From the NCBI GenBank assembly GCA_022925895.1, contig JAKSYS010000180.1, positions 30,460 through 94,459 on the forward strand: a stretch of DNA of 64,000 nucleotides. The letters run 5' to 3'. This document shows positions 39,936 through 50,340 of the stretch, piece after piece. This DNA comes from Fragilaria crotonensis. Taxonomy: Eukaryota > Bacillariophyta > Fragilariophyceae > Fragilariales > Fragilariaceae. Made by a program: the position numbers and the translations under genes. A model generated the notes under the pieces. It made no database searches and was not told the DNA's origin. It saw only the letters and a list, made by a program, of their open reading frames with translations. How positions within the stretch are numbered: the first letter of the stretch is position 1; each line of letters begins with the position of its first letter.

Positions 39936-42880
39936 ACGGAGGGCGGAGCGTCCAAGGGCATGCACAGTGAAAACTCGTCGATAGCGGATCCAGAGCCGTC
40001 CTGAAACTCCGGAGAGGTGGGACGAATTTGGGGCACCGAGACCGGATGGGTGGCAAACGACGATGGACAGTGTGCGGAGGGAGGCGCAACAGCGATGGTC
40101 AGAGGGTCAACCACAAAACGCTGGGGTCCGCATGGCAATGGGGCGATGTGAGCATCTGTCGACGGGACGAAGAGGGAATCGGTGAAGGTGAGACCGCCTC
40201 GGAGACGAGTAGGTTGTAGACTGATACAGATATCTTCGGTGGTCTGCGTGGATGCGTTGCCAGGGAAGCGGATCAGACCGATGCGATCTTCGGAACTGTT
40301 CATGCTGTAGCCATCGCTTGCAAGTTGCTTTGCAATCGCGCAGTGGCTGATGATGACACCGGGGATAGACGCGGTGTGATATGTTCGGACGAAAACACAG
40401 CACTGCGTGAAACTGGATGCGTTCAACGAAGTCACGACAGCAAACGACGGAACACGGAAGGCAGGAAGACACAGGAACCCAACGCCATCGGGGTGATGCG
40501 AGTGGCTACCGGCATCAAAGAGGCGAACCTTGGTGTTCGACTTTGCAAGGGCACGATACGAGAAGAGGAGGGAAGCGTCGCTCGTTGTACACGCCATAGA
40601 ACCGTTGTCGGCATGTGCATAGATCGCGCGCGAGTTGGTGTCATACGTTTCGGATAACCGACGGAATAGGAAACTCTCGGAGTCAACCGCTGGAATTTCC
40701 GATGAAACCTCAAGTAGAGTGCCTTCGTCACAAATGGATTCGAAGAATGGGACGGTTGTGTCGATGTTAGCACAAGACTGAAGGTCAATGGGTTCGAAAC
40801 AAAGATCAAAGTCGTCCGATGATTCCGGGAAGGATCCACGCAAAGCATTCAATTGATAACCGTCGGGTGAGACGTCGTCGTCTTCAGTGGCAGGAGTGGC
40901 GTCGTTACTATGGGATCGAGGTTGTACCTCGGTGACATCCGAATCTTCGGAGGTTGGTTTCGAAAGGATGCTGCGAACCGTGCGAACCCCGGGGGATGGA
41001 CGCCCATCGGCATTTCGAATGTTGATGCGGCTGCGGAAGTGGGAGTGCGCAGCGGCGACTTGACTCTTTAGCTGTGGATGACGTTGCGCGAGACTCTCCG
41101 CGACGATGTAGTCCACAAAACGATTGCAATCGGTCAAGGTGTGACCGGTTTGGTGGCATCCAAGGCACGTGGCCGAATTAGCCTGGTTATGCGACATCGC
41201 CCGAACCAGAAGATCTACTTCGTGTTCACCCAAGCAGTCTGTCGTTCCGAAGAGAGCATCGGGGGACAGAGGGGCAGTTTCGATGCGTCGCACGACTTGG
41301 TTCGACGGAGAGTACCGATCCCTTGTGCTGGTGGGCGGTGGAGCTGTGACGTCACGTCCGATCTCAATGGAGTATTGGACGAAAGTCGTGGCAAGTTGTG
41401 ACATCGTGAGGTGGAATGGGAGTGTATCCGAGGTGCGACCCGTGCGGCGGTCGCGTTCCACTAGGCGACGGAACTCAGATCGCCACTCAGTGGCGAGATT
41501 ACGAACACTGAGATCGAGAGCTTCATACTCAGAGTAGTTGCGACCAGCGATTCTCTCACGAGCCATGAAATCCTGAAGGCGGCGCAAATAGGAGCTGAAG
41601 AGTTCTGCACGACGCTGCCGAGGGATCTCGTTGACTGTATGCAGGGCTGCCTGGAGACGTGGATGGTGGAGTCGGAGCAAAGAATAGATCGCATCATACC
41701 CTGCGTTGGCTGCGCAACCTTGGACTGCACTGTGTTCTCTGCTACCGGCGGGGAATACGGTCTCTTGCGAAAGGACGCCGTAAAGCAAAGACGACATGAA
41801 CGTATCTTGAGCTCGGACGGATGCAGGGAGCATCAACCACCAGCTGCCGTGGATATTGTCCTGTTCCACGGATTCGTATGGCGGGCACCACAGCCCCCAC
41901 TGTAAACAGGTTGCACAGAACAACTTGTACCAGTGGATGAAAGAGTCCTGGCGTGCCGAGTCAAACTTTGGGACAATCGTCTTTCTGAAGTCTTTGTATC
42001 TGACTTCGGAAGACATGAACTGTCGCATGTAGTCTTCGAAAGATTCCGCACCCGAAGTGATCGGCGCATGCGAGTTCATGGTACGCCCCGATGCCTGCGT
42101 GTACTGGGTGCGTGGAGTGCCATGTTCGTTGTCTTGGAAGACAAGGCGACCTCGAGGTCCGCGGGGTTCAGTAGACGCCAGATAGGAGGCACGGTTGTTT
42201 TCGTCGGCTTGAGCTCTGGTCGTGTGTTCGGGCACATCGACAGGTAAACCTCGGAAGCTAGCACCGCCTTGTATACCAGCAGTCGGCGAGTTGCGTTCGA
42301 CGAGAGGGGTCGCTGGAGTGCGCTCCTCGACGTTGTCTAGCAAAGGTGGCCCAGTGAAAAGGAGAGCGGCATTGATCTCGTCTCGTTCCGCCGATGAAGC
42401 TGAGCTCCCTTGTGGGGCCACGGATGATCGGGGTGTCCCCGATAAACCAGTCTGGGATTCTCGCCGATCGCTTCGTTCGTCCTCTTCGTTCAATCCTCCA
42501 ATGACGGAGGGGACCGTGGGTGGAGAGCGAGATTGTTGAGGGAGCTTGGAGATCGGGATCTGGAAGCGTATCAAAATCTTGACGCCAATGGGATTTGTGA
42601 CGTTTGGGCGATCTCGAATTGTTCGTTCAATTAAACGTTGCAAAGCCGGCTTTCGCAGGGACTGAACGGTACCGTCCGCTTTCCGATGGAATGTAGCAAA
42701 ACCGGCGTCAAACAGTGGAGTGGTTGATTGATCGTCCAACCAAATAGTGTCTTCAAGTTGTTGAGAGATGTATGTCCTGAGTACAACAAGATAGTCATCG
42801 ATCAGTACCGAATTGACTGTATCGAATATCTCTGTGAGTGGCACATCTGCCACCGGACAGTCTTCAATATCAACTTCCAT
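39905..42880 (-). CDS. Copia D Gag-protease
   Basis: 991 codons from MEVDIEDCPVADVPLTEIFD. The capsid-like part spans about 280-480 (QFMSSEVRYKDFRKTIVPKF, HWYKLFCATCLQWGLW, LRRLQDFMARERIAGRNY). A CCHC zinc knuckle, CLGCHQTGHTLTDC, is at about 570-583. The protease follows, with ADNGSMACTTSD at about 757 as the likely active site (DNGS in the D-T/S-G position). It ends after a frame change into integrase. Gag and protease share one frame with no stop between them. E Gag is the closest relative in the window. Confidence 0.9.
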   Translation of the reverse strand: MEVDIEDCPVADVPLTEIFDTVNSVLIDDYLVVLRTYISQQLEDTIWLDDQSTTPLFDAGFATFHRKADGTVQSLRKPALQRLIERTIRDRPNVTNPIGVKILIRFQIPISKLPQQSRSPPTVPSVIGGLNEEDERSDRRESQTGLSGTPRSSVAPQGSSASSAERDEINAALLFTGPPLLDNVEERTPATPLVERNSPTAGIQGGASFRGLPVDVPEHTTRAQADENNRASYLASTEPRGPRGRLVFQDNEHGTPRTQYTQASGRTMNSHAPITSGAESFEDYMRQFMSSEVRYKDFRKTIVPKFDSARQDSFIHWYKLFCATCLQWGLWCPPYESVEQDNIHGSWWLMLPASVRAQDTFMSSLLYGVLSQETVFPAGSREHSAVQGCAANAGYDAIYSLLRLHHPRLQAALHTVNEIPRQRRAELFSSYLRRLQDFMARERIAGRNYSEYEALDLSVRNLATEWRSEFRRLVERDRRTGRTSDTLPFHLTMSQLATTFVQYSIEIGRDVTAPPPTSTRDRYSPSNQVVRRIETAPLSPDALFGTTDCLGEHEVDLLVRAMSHNQANSATCLGCHQTGHTLTDCNRFVDYIVAESLAQRHPQLKSQVAAAHSHFRSRINIRNADGRPSPGVRTVRSILSKPTSEDSDVTEVQPRSHSNDATPATEDDDVSPDGYQLNALRGSFPESSDDFDLCFEPIDLQSCANIDTTVPFFESICDEGTLLEVSSEIPAVDSESFLFRRLSETYDTNSRAIYAHADNGSMACTTSDASLLFSYRALAKSNTKVRLFDAGSHSHHPDGVGFLCLPAFRVPSFAVVTSLNASSFTQCCVFVRTYHTASIPGVIISHCAIAKQLASDGYSMNSSEDRIGLIRFPGNASTQTTEDICISLQPTRLRGGLTFTDSLFVPSTDAHIAPLPCGPQRFVVDPLTIAVAPPSAHCPSSFATHPVSVPQIRPTSPEFQDGSGSAIDEFSLCMPLDAPPSVCCGTNVSVI

Positions 42881-42978
42881 AACGACATGGTCATCAGGGT
42901 GATATAATCTCCTGGCGCCGTCAAATCGGTCATCTTGGTGCGTTGAAACTTGTTAGCCACTAGAAATAATACCGAAGG

Positions 42979-42995
42979 TATTTGGGCTCATAACC
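42979..42995 (-). promoter_or_regulatory. Primer-binding site of copia D
   Basis: GGTTATGAGCCCAAATA directly inside the 5' LTR with no spacer. GGGCTCATAACC, its complement, is the anticodon stem-loop of initiator-Met tRNA (anticodon CAT), so a half-tRNA primer as in Drosophila copia is inferred. Confidence 0.85.
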
Positions 42996-43458
42996 TGTGA
43001 TCTCCTTCCAAGTATCGAGCGCTCACGCTCGGGGTGTAGAAAGGAGAATGGAGGTCCACGATCGTCCACACAGAAGCACACACGAGTACCGGAGAACGGT
43101 AAGCAATCCTCTTGGCAATGGCGGTTCGGCGTTTGTAGTATGCGGCGTGTAGTTCGATGTGTGAGATGGACAATGTCGTGGAGGTGCTTGTGTAACGATA
43201 AACCTTGTACCTCTATACCCTTACGATCGATGACCGGCAAGAGTGCAATTGAAGTAATAAAAGGATTAAAGTAGAAGTTGTGAGTGGAGTACATGAGAGG
43301 TACTCCACTAATTAACTATCTACATACCTGACTTAGTAACAGGTATGTCGGAGTGCATACGCACCGGGCAGTACCGTATTGTGAATACGGTACCAAACAG
43401 CACGGTGCTATACACGTACCATGGACATATTGTAAGTCGTGACAAACATGCAGTAACA
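42996..43458 (-). repeat. 5' LTR of copia D
   Basis: 463 bp partner of 36116-36585, shorter by 7 nt in G, A, CA and similar runs. Confidence 0.93.
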
Positions 43459-45715
43459 GTAGATCGTCTTTGGTTTTCTCCCAGACTTCGAAGGCTGGTC
43501 GCACATTTTTCATTTCCTTTAAGATCGCGTCCCACCAATACGTGTTTCCGTTTTCGGCGTCGATCTCTCTGGCTTCCTTCACTGACTTTGGTATTCGGAT
43601 GCCGAATTTATGCGTTCGTATCCAATATTTGGATTTCACTTTTGCAATGATCCGATTTCTCTTCTTCAGCGTGTGCGGGGCCCACCAGGCAAAAGCTGGT
43701 TCCTCAGCTATGCGAGCTTGTGTGGCATATTCGGCCGATTGCACTGGGTACGCTTCTTTCATATCTTTTAAGGATACCCAAGTCGTGCTCTGATCCTTCC
43801 ATTGCACCAATAATTCCCACCCGATCGTGGTTTCTCTTCTTCTTTGAGTCCCCGTGCGGGTGGTTATGAATGCGTCCTGCTGAAGAATCTGCTTTCCGTT
43901 CGTACGGTGGTCAATAATTTCTTGAAACAAGACATGCCGATTGCCTTCGTCGTCAATTTGTGCGAAAAGATTTTCGGCAATGGCGTTTGCGGCGAGCGAC
44001 ATCTTGTATCCATCCTGAAACTCAACTTCATAAAGTCGTGAGTCCAATATTGGATTATCATTCGCCGTCCCGATTGGTAATCCGTCTTTGTCACGCATCC
44101 TTTTCACGACGCGCCCGAACTGAACTTCTCCTCCATCCCTGGGTAGGGCGAGCTCCATGTTCAAGTAAGTGTCGTCAAAGGAATCAGGTGTGAACTCCTG
44201 GTCTGCCTCCTTTATTGACGGATCGTTGATGGTCCGTCCGAATTCTTGGACGAACTCGGGGTCATAGGCTGGGTCGTCCCAGTCATCAACCTCGATGGTA
44301 ATATTTCCTTCTTCGTCCTGCACGACGATGTCGTTTCCGCCAATTCGGTCTGACAGCTGTGCAGAGAAAGCTTGTGTGCGAGACTTATTCTCGTCCAATT
44401 GCATCTCCAGCTGTGTCATGCGTTGAACCGTGGTCCTTGAAAGGACCTTTCCATTTGAAGTCAGTATCCAGAATGACATCAGTGTGCCAATTCTATGCGA
44501 TACCCCGAGCCATCGCCCGATCTTCGTTTCACCGAGGCCTGCGTTCTCGCGGTACCAGACCCAGTCATAAAAACCGAAGTCCAGGTACTCAGAAATATCA
44601 ACCGTTTCACCAGTGACTCGCTCAAGTGGGCAGCGACCGTCGAGTCCCCTGGAGCTATTTGATGTTCGATTCTGAATGTCGCACACCCATTGTAACCCAT
44701 AATCCCAAAGACGTTGAGGAATATTCTTTCTTACCATCACCCAAAACCATTTCTTGCGAATCTCCCGGATGACTCCTTCTGCAAAGTTGTGGTTCGGTCG
44801 GTGGGGTTCTGTGACATGGAAGTCAATCGAATACTTGCGCACGATCCTCATGAATTCGGTCTTGCGACCGCACTGCTCCTGCGATCCGTCGAATGTCAAC
44901 TTCTCAGGTCTTCCGAATTCGCTGATAAACTGTCGAAGCGCATCGCCCGCCGCGAATTTGTTCGTTAACGGATAGGCGATTGCGAAGAAGTCTTTGTTGG
45001 CAAATACTTGCGCGTACCGGTTGCCATTCATTGATTTACACCGCCCGTCCATTGTGTCGGTGTAGAAGTCCCCACGAAGGAGTGGCTTTTCAAACACTCG
45101 ATCCGCTCGGTAGCGTCTGCTAAGTGGCAAAACAGCAGACCGAACGCAATTCTGTGTCGTGACTTTTATGGTATCGTGCGCCTGGGTCAAACCTATCAAC
45201 CATCGTTCGCTCAATTCTTGCGCGGTTATTCCAGAGTGACGTTTGCTTGTAGCGAACGTCTTGGGTAACGGCACATCTGCGAGTGGTTGTGAGCCTTCGG
45301 TCTCATGCTGAACGCGTATCTCAGCAATTAATCGGTCACTGATGATGCATGTTATGTCTCGTTGATCGAAATCATGCGTGGACATGTCAAAAATATCAAT
45401 TACATTCGTGTTGGGGGGGGTCATCTCCAAGTTAGTCGACGCTCTCGATTGGATCTGACTTACGCCGATGACGTGTCCCTCCTCCAAGTGTTGAACAGGA
45501 AACTGAACATCACGTGGATTCCATTCATTGGGGGAAGTTAGCACGATATGCGTACAGGTGTCCAACTCGTGGTTGGTAGGCGTGCGCGAGTCAAAGAAGA
45601 TCGTGGTGCCGTCTGCTTGCATTGGGTGTATGAAGCCATGATTCTCGGTCGTAGCGATGTGCATGGCGACACTTCCAAATGGATTGTCCTGGACTTCAAT
45701 CCCGTGTGATCAAAG
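43459..45715 (-). CDS. Copia C integrase and chromo-like module
   Basis: Frame from the protease end (GSVAMHIATTENHGFIHP) into the integrase: ELSERWLIGLTQAHDTIKVT without zinc ligands, then GDFYTDTMDGR, LTFDGSQEQC and NFAEGVIREIRKK as the D-D-E triad. Next are GRWLGVSHRIGTLMSFWIL, SRLYEVEFQDGYKMSLA, and the chromo-like module IIDHR, IGWELLVQWKDQSTTW and LKDMKEAYPVQSAEYA (about 43720-43925). It ends EVWEKTKDDL at the D insertion. Residues after that in the open frame are D LTR. Pol resumes at 36110. Confidence 0.93.
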
Positions 45716-46150
45716 TTGATTCGGGTTTATGAGGGAGTGGTTGAGCAGATCCCCCATCCATATCGCTTCGTGGAAAACCAAGACGTAGGTCATTCCGTCG
45801 ATAGAGCTGGTAACAGCTGTTGCACCTGTGACGATAGGTACGTTCCGAATGGGTTCGTAGCTATCGGCGTAGGGCGTGACATCGCACTCTCGATTAGTGT
45901 AATGCATGATGATGGCGTTGCTCCCGAGTACTATGGTGTCGGCATGCGAGTCGAGTTCCATGCGACCATAGGTGGCATATGAATCGTCGGCATGTCGCTT
46001 GCGGGAGTGTTTGTTTATTGATGACGTACGTCTTTGAGACGTCTTATTGACCGAAACCACAGAATGAGACAGAGTATTTGAGCTGAAAGTGACGACTTTC
46101 GCAGATTTTTCTGTTAACGTTTTAGTTACTGTGGAGACGATCACATCCCG
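45716..46150 (-). CDS. Copia C aspartic protease region
   Basis: Open in frame from the codon after the gag UGA (CGG, 46150-46148). RMELDSHADTIVLGSN is the active site; VPIVTGATAVTSSIDG and HEAIWMGDLLNHSLINPNQL follow. A frame change at 45715 leads into the integrase frame. A Gag-Pol fusion would require reading the UGA. Confidence 0.9.
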
Positions 46151-46623
46151 TCATTCCTTTCTTGCCTTCTTTTTATTACGTCCACCAAAAGAATCACCGG
46201 CGTTATCGAGAATGCTGGAGTCATCTGTGGCAGACGTGTCGTCGTCTTTGGACGCGTTGCTGAGCTTAATAGCTGCAATGGACTTTTTGAGCTCAGCGAG
46301 CTGAGACTTCACATCACTGACCTTTCTCTTTGATGGGGTCGTTCCTTTTGCTTTGTTTTTCTTTCGGGTGTCCATGACTGTCTGCTTGTCAGCATCAGAC
46401 ATTTTTTCCCAGTCAGAATAGTAGCCGGTCCAAATGGATCCATCAGGCATGTGAATGCCTTTCCGCTTGGAAGCGAGGGAAGAGCCAGTGCCTCCCCCGC
46501 CTCTGATACGCTTGGCTTTCACCTTCGTAGCGTCCGTTGCAGATACCTTGCGATTGAGCTGGTAATCCGGTAATTCAGAAACGATTGCAGATAGGTGGTT
46601 TGCACATTCAGTGAATGTCACCT
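46151..46623 (-). CDS. Copia C Gag, C-terminal part, ending in in-frame UGA
   Basis: KVTFTECANHLSAIVSELPD leads to a basic stretch, the helix motif GYYSDWEKMSDADKQTVMD, KKSIAAIKLSNASKDDDTSA and finally NAGDSFGGRNKKKARKE, then TGA (46153-46151) followed by CGG. Residues upstream of KVTF in the open frame come from the B2 LTR. The N-terminal part of Gag is at 53155-54155 across B2. Confidence 0.9.
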
Positions 46624-46841
46624 TGTTGATATTACAAGCTACCGGTACTGTATCATTCAGGATGCTATGAATCATGTATCAAGTATCAAGTACCATTATA
46701 CGGTACTACATCTGCACAGTACGACTCGGGATTGAAGGATGACTCCGAACAAGGTAATGCTCACTTTTCTATGTTTTAGATAATTCATAACTGAATCAAG
46801 ACATGCTTTCCTGCAAGGATGATCTACTTGTAGGATTAACA
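46624..46841 (+). repeat. 5' LTR of copia B2
   Basis: 218 bp, TGTTGATATTAC...GGATTAACA; one C-run length difference from the 3' copy (CCGAAC versus CGAAC). Confidence 0.92.
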
Positions 46842-46842
46842 G

Positions 46843-46855
46843 TTTATCAGACCCA
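46843..46855 (+). promoter_or_regulatory. Primer-binding site of copia B2
   Basis: TTTATCAGACCCA one G after the LTR, as in B1. Confidence 0.78.
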
Positions 46856-47261
46856 ACGGCTCAATGACATGAATGGCGCCATCCGATCGGTAGTATGGAG
46901 ATCACCGGTTGATCATTTCATCATGGCTAAGAATGGCCGCATGTGATGAAACGATGTTGAGCAGATTACGTCGGGAATTGATGAGAAATTGCGTAGGGAG
47001 TGTTCTCATACCCGAAAGACCGCAATACTACGATAGACGTGCCATACGGATAAGTAAATGACCGTGGCACGGAACGAATCAGTCTCTCAAAGACCGATTC
47101 GCAACAAATCTCCTAAATGTGATTAAGGCAAGTCATTATCCGATCGGCATAAATGTTGGCACTCTGAAGGCGTTGGTATTCCCGGTTTTTCACCCTTGTA
47201 TACCCTTGCTTGTTTCTTTAGGAATTTTCACACAAGACCACACCGAACCGATATCTCGACC

Positions 47262-48628
47262 ATGAACGCTGCCCTCCAACGATGCGGCTTTAACGCCCCG
47301 ACTGTCACGTGGTTGATTGCTCAGGGATTTGCAACCCCGAATGACTTGATGCTCGCAACTGAGTCGGATCTCGACTCGATTGCCAGGAGTGTTGCTAGAT
47401 CTGCACCGCGAGGAGCAGGCAACGTTACGATGCCATTCATCGCAGTGAAGAACTTGAAAGCTTCCGTTTCTGGGCGGATGAGCGCAAGCGGACCGGGTTC
47501 GAAGCGAACCCCGAAAGTTTCACAGCTGACAAGGTTCCTGAGTTCACGGCCAAGTGCCAAGAATACCAGGAACAGAAGGAGGCAGCAAAGACGAAGATGC
47601 ATCCAAGCCTGACAGTCTTAAGAAGTTGGTCAACTGGGCATTGTGGAATGAGTCCTTCCAGAATTACCTTCGTCAAATCCTTAGTGCTGCGAAGATCCCA
47701 CTCGTTTACCTCACCAGGGACGAAAGGGAAGCGCCAGAGAATGTTCTTGATCCAGCGGACTTTGGAAGTCCAATGGAGTACCTTATTGAAGCGACGGTAC
47801 TCGAGGACGACATTACGAATTGGATAACCCTCGATTCTATCGGGAATTGAAGACATTTGTCGTAAACGGAGAAGGGTGGTCATACATCAAGAAATTCGAG
47901 AGGTCGCAGGACGGTCGGAAGGCGTACTTGGCATTGAAGACGCAGTGTGAAGGCACCGCGTCCAAGATCACACGTAAGAACAAAGCCTACGCGTCGATCG
48001 CGAACGCGTCCTACAGTGGGTCGCGTCGCCAGTATAAATTCCAAGATTTTATCAATGTCCACCAGACCGCTCACAATGAAATCCTTGATTGTGATCCAAC
48101 CGAGGCCGTCCCCGAATCCAAGAAAGTTGCTGATTTTCTCAAGGGAATTACCGATCCGAAATTGGAATCTGCCGTCTCAGTGGTGCTTGGCGATCCCAAG
48201 CTGCTGAACAATTTCCAGGCATGTCAGCAATACCTGTCGACGACCGTGGAAAACAGGGCAACCCTCGAGAGAAGTAAGGAAAGGAACATTTCGGGCGTGA
48301 AGAGCGGTGAGAAGACGGATAAGACGGCGAAGGCAGGAAGTTGCCAAAGGGTTTTAAGTTAGAGAATAAATATTACCCGCCAAAGATCTTCCGACTTCTG
48401 AGCCAGGAGCAAAAAGACCAGCTTAAGGAGTGGGGAGACAAGAAAGGCAAGAGATCCGTGGCCGCTTTAAAGAAACAAATCAAGGAGGAGTTGAAGAACG
48501 AGATGAAGAAACTGGCAAAGGGAAACGACAATGATGGCGATGATGACCATGAGTCAAGCGCAGATGAAGCGGCCGGGAAGGAATTCGGTCGCGGCGCTCA
48601 CAAGAAGCAGAAGCTGGATAAGGCCTGA
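47262..48628 (+). pseudogene. Copia B2 Gag, ending in in-frame UGA
   Basis: Same protein as in B1: MNAALQRCGFNAPTVTWLIA, then VNWALWNESFQNYLRQILSA, FVVNGEGWSYIKKFERSQDG, FLKGITDPKLESAVSVVLGD, the helix motif YYPPKIFRLLSQEQKDQLKE and AAGKEFGRGAHKKQKLDKA. It ends TGA (48626-48628) followed by CAA, as in B1. Shifts are near 47455, 47570, 47830 and 48340. The GGG near 47324 keeps the frame open where B1 has GG. Confidence 0.87.
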
Positions 48629-49117
48629 CAATGCAGAACCGTTGCGATGGTTTCGCGGGAGGTATACTCAGTGGATTACAATGCAATACACGGAGAGTGT
48701 CATCGTTCGGGTCGGTGCGAGATGGACTCTCACGCCGACACATGCGTGGCAGGAAGTAATTGCGTGGTTCTCGAGTATACCGGGAGATCAGCTGAGGTCG
48801 AGGCTTATTCGCCTGATTACCCGTCGAAGCAGATTCCTATCGCAACGGTTGCAACGGCCTACGATTGTCCGACTTCCGGGGCCACGTATGTGATAATCAT
48901 TAACGAAGCTCTTTACTTCGGAGACTCCTTACCATTTTCGTTACTTTCCCCTAACCAGCTCCGGGACAACGATGTCCACGTCGACGAACGACACAGGCAA
49001 CATGCACCTGACTCGATATTCGGTATTCTCGTTCCGTCCGAACCCCTACGAATCCCTTTACCCTCGAAGGAGTTGTTGCCGGCTTTGATTCGAGACCCCA
49101 ACCCAAGACGAGCTTGA
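48629..49117 (+). CDS. Copia B2 aspartic protease region
   Basis: In frame after the UGA; CEMDSHADTCVAGSN is the active site, followed by ATVATAYDCPTSG and NEALYFGDSLPFSLLSPNQL. Identical in order to B1 (21597-21109). The frame ends at 49117 and the integrase follows in another frame. Confidence 0.87.
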   Translation, partial: QCRTVAMVSREVYSVDYNAIHGECHRSGRCEMDSHADTCVAGSNCVVLEYTGRSAEVEAYSPDYPSKQIPIATVATAYDCPTSGATYVIIINEALYFGDSLPFSLLSPNQLRDNDVHVDERHRQHAPDSIFGILVPSEPLRIPLPSKELLPALIRDPNPRRA

Positions 49118-50340
49118 TAATACTGCCCTGCATGTCGAACTCACCTCCGACGTTGAGTGGATTCCCCACACCTTCGCGCTCTCGCTCGCGGAGGAGGATG
49201 TGTTGGACTCCGAAGACGAAGAGGAGATTACGAACTTGCGAGCAAGGCGCTTGAAGGTCCTACACTCCAAGGCAACGAAACAGAAGATCAAGAGTTGCAT
49301 GCAGGTTCTTGCAGCGAGCCAGTTCCCCTTCGAAATGCAAATCGCAAACGAAGTAAATCTGCTGAATCAGACCGACCCGATACTGCGAAGGGTCGCAGCA
49401 CTTACGACGACAGCGGATGCGAGCTCGGAGGAGATTGGCATTGCGGCGATACGAACTGGAGATGTGACTTCCGATGTAACCCCAGAAAATGTGGCACGAC
49501 GCTGGATGGTTGGATTAGAGACGGCAAAGAACTCCTTGAAGGTGACCACCCAACAAGGAATCCGGTCGATACCGAATCCAGCGACGCGACGTTTTAAAAC
49601 TCAGATGGCACATCTGCGCTATCCAAGGTTGAGGGGGATGTTTTACGCCGACATAATGGAACCGAAGATCAAATCAATTGATTCGCAACGATATGCTCAC
49701 ATTATTGGGAATGGCCGGGGATACACGAAGGCTTACCCGATGGAGCGTAAGAACGAGTCAATCTATGCGCTAGATGATTTTGTCAAGAAAGTGGGAATTC
49801 CAGAAGTATTGTTGTGCGATAACGACGCCACAATGGAAGGATGGGGCGAGTGGAAGAAGAGGATCCGGAAGTATTCAATTGATCCGAAGTACACGGAACC
49901 CTATTCACCGTTTCAGAACAAGGCTGAATTGGACATCAGAGAGTTGAAGAGGATGATCCGAAGATTCCAAGACAAGACGCGATCACCAAGAAGACTCTGG
50001 AATTATCTCGTCAACCTTTGCGCAAGGATCAGATCCTTCGTTGCGGGGACACATCCGGATCTACAAGGACGCTCTGCCTTCGAACAGGTCCATGGGTGGA
50101 CACCAGATATTTCGCTCTACGTTATGCATGGTTGGTACGAAGTTATTTCTTACCTCGACAATGACAACGAGCGGAAGTTGGCATGCTGGTTAGGGCCAGC
50201 AGAAGATTATGGTGGCGGGGACGCAGCGTTCCTGTTACCGAAGTCGGCAAAGCCAATCGTGAGGAGCACGTTCTGGGCCCTAACACCTGATGAACGTGCA
50301 GATCGAAGGAGGAGATCGCGGAATTGTTGGAATCGATAGA
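49118..50340 (+). CDS. Copia B2 integrase
   Basis: A 379-codon frame (from 49200) with DVTPENVARRWMVGLETAKN, MFYADIMEPK, VLLCDNDATME and KAELDIRELKRM as triad, then RRLWNYLVNLCARIRSF and LACWLGPAEDYGGGDAAFLL. There is no HHCC finger. B1 has this region broken, so B2 gives the better protein. A shift near 50310 follows. Confidence 0.9.

Larger units (their letters stand above)
36116..43458 (-). mobile_element. Copia D: LTR retrotransposon inserted in C Pol
   Basis: 7.3 kb with LTRs at 42996-43458 and 36116-36585 (TGTTACTGC...GATCACA). The perfect 5-bp target duplication GTAGA is at 36111-36115 and 43459-43463. The two LTRs differ by 7 nt of length in five places, nearly all in homopolymers or dinucleotide repeats, and by no substitution that I can see. 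D belongs to a different copia lineage from A-C and F: it has a Gag CCHC zinc knuckle, a classical HHCC integrase zinc finger, a PDZ-like insert before RT, an initiator-Met-type primer site, and QVDD in place of YVDD in RT. E is its relative. Confidence 0.94.
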
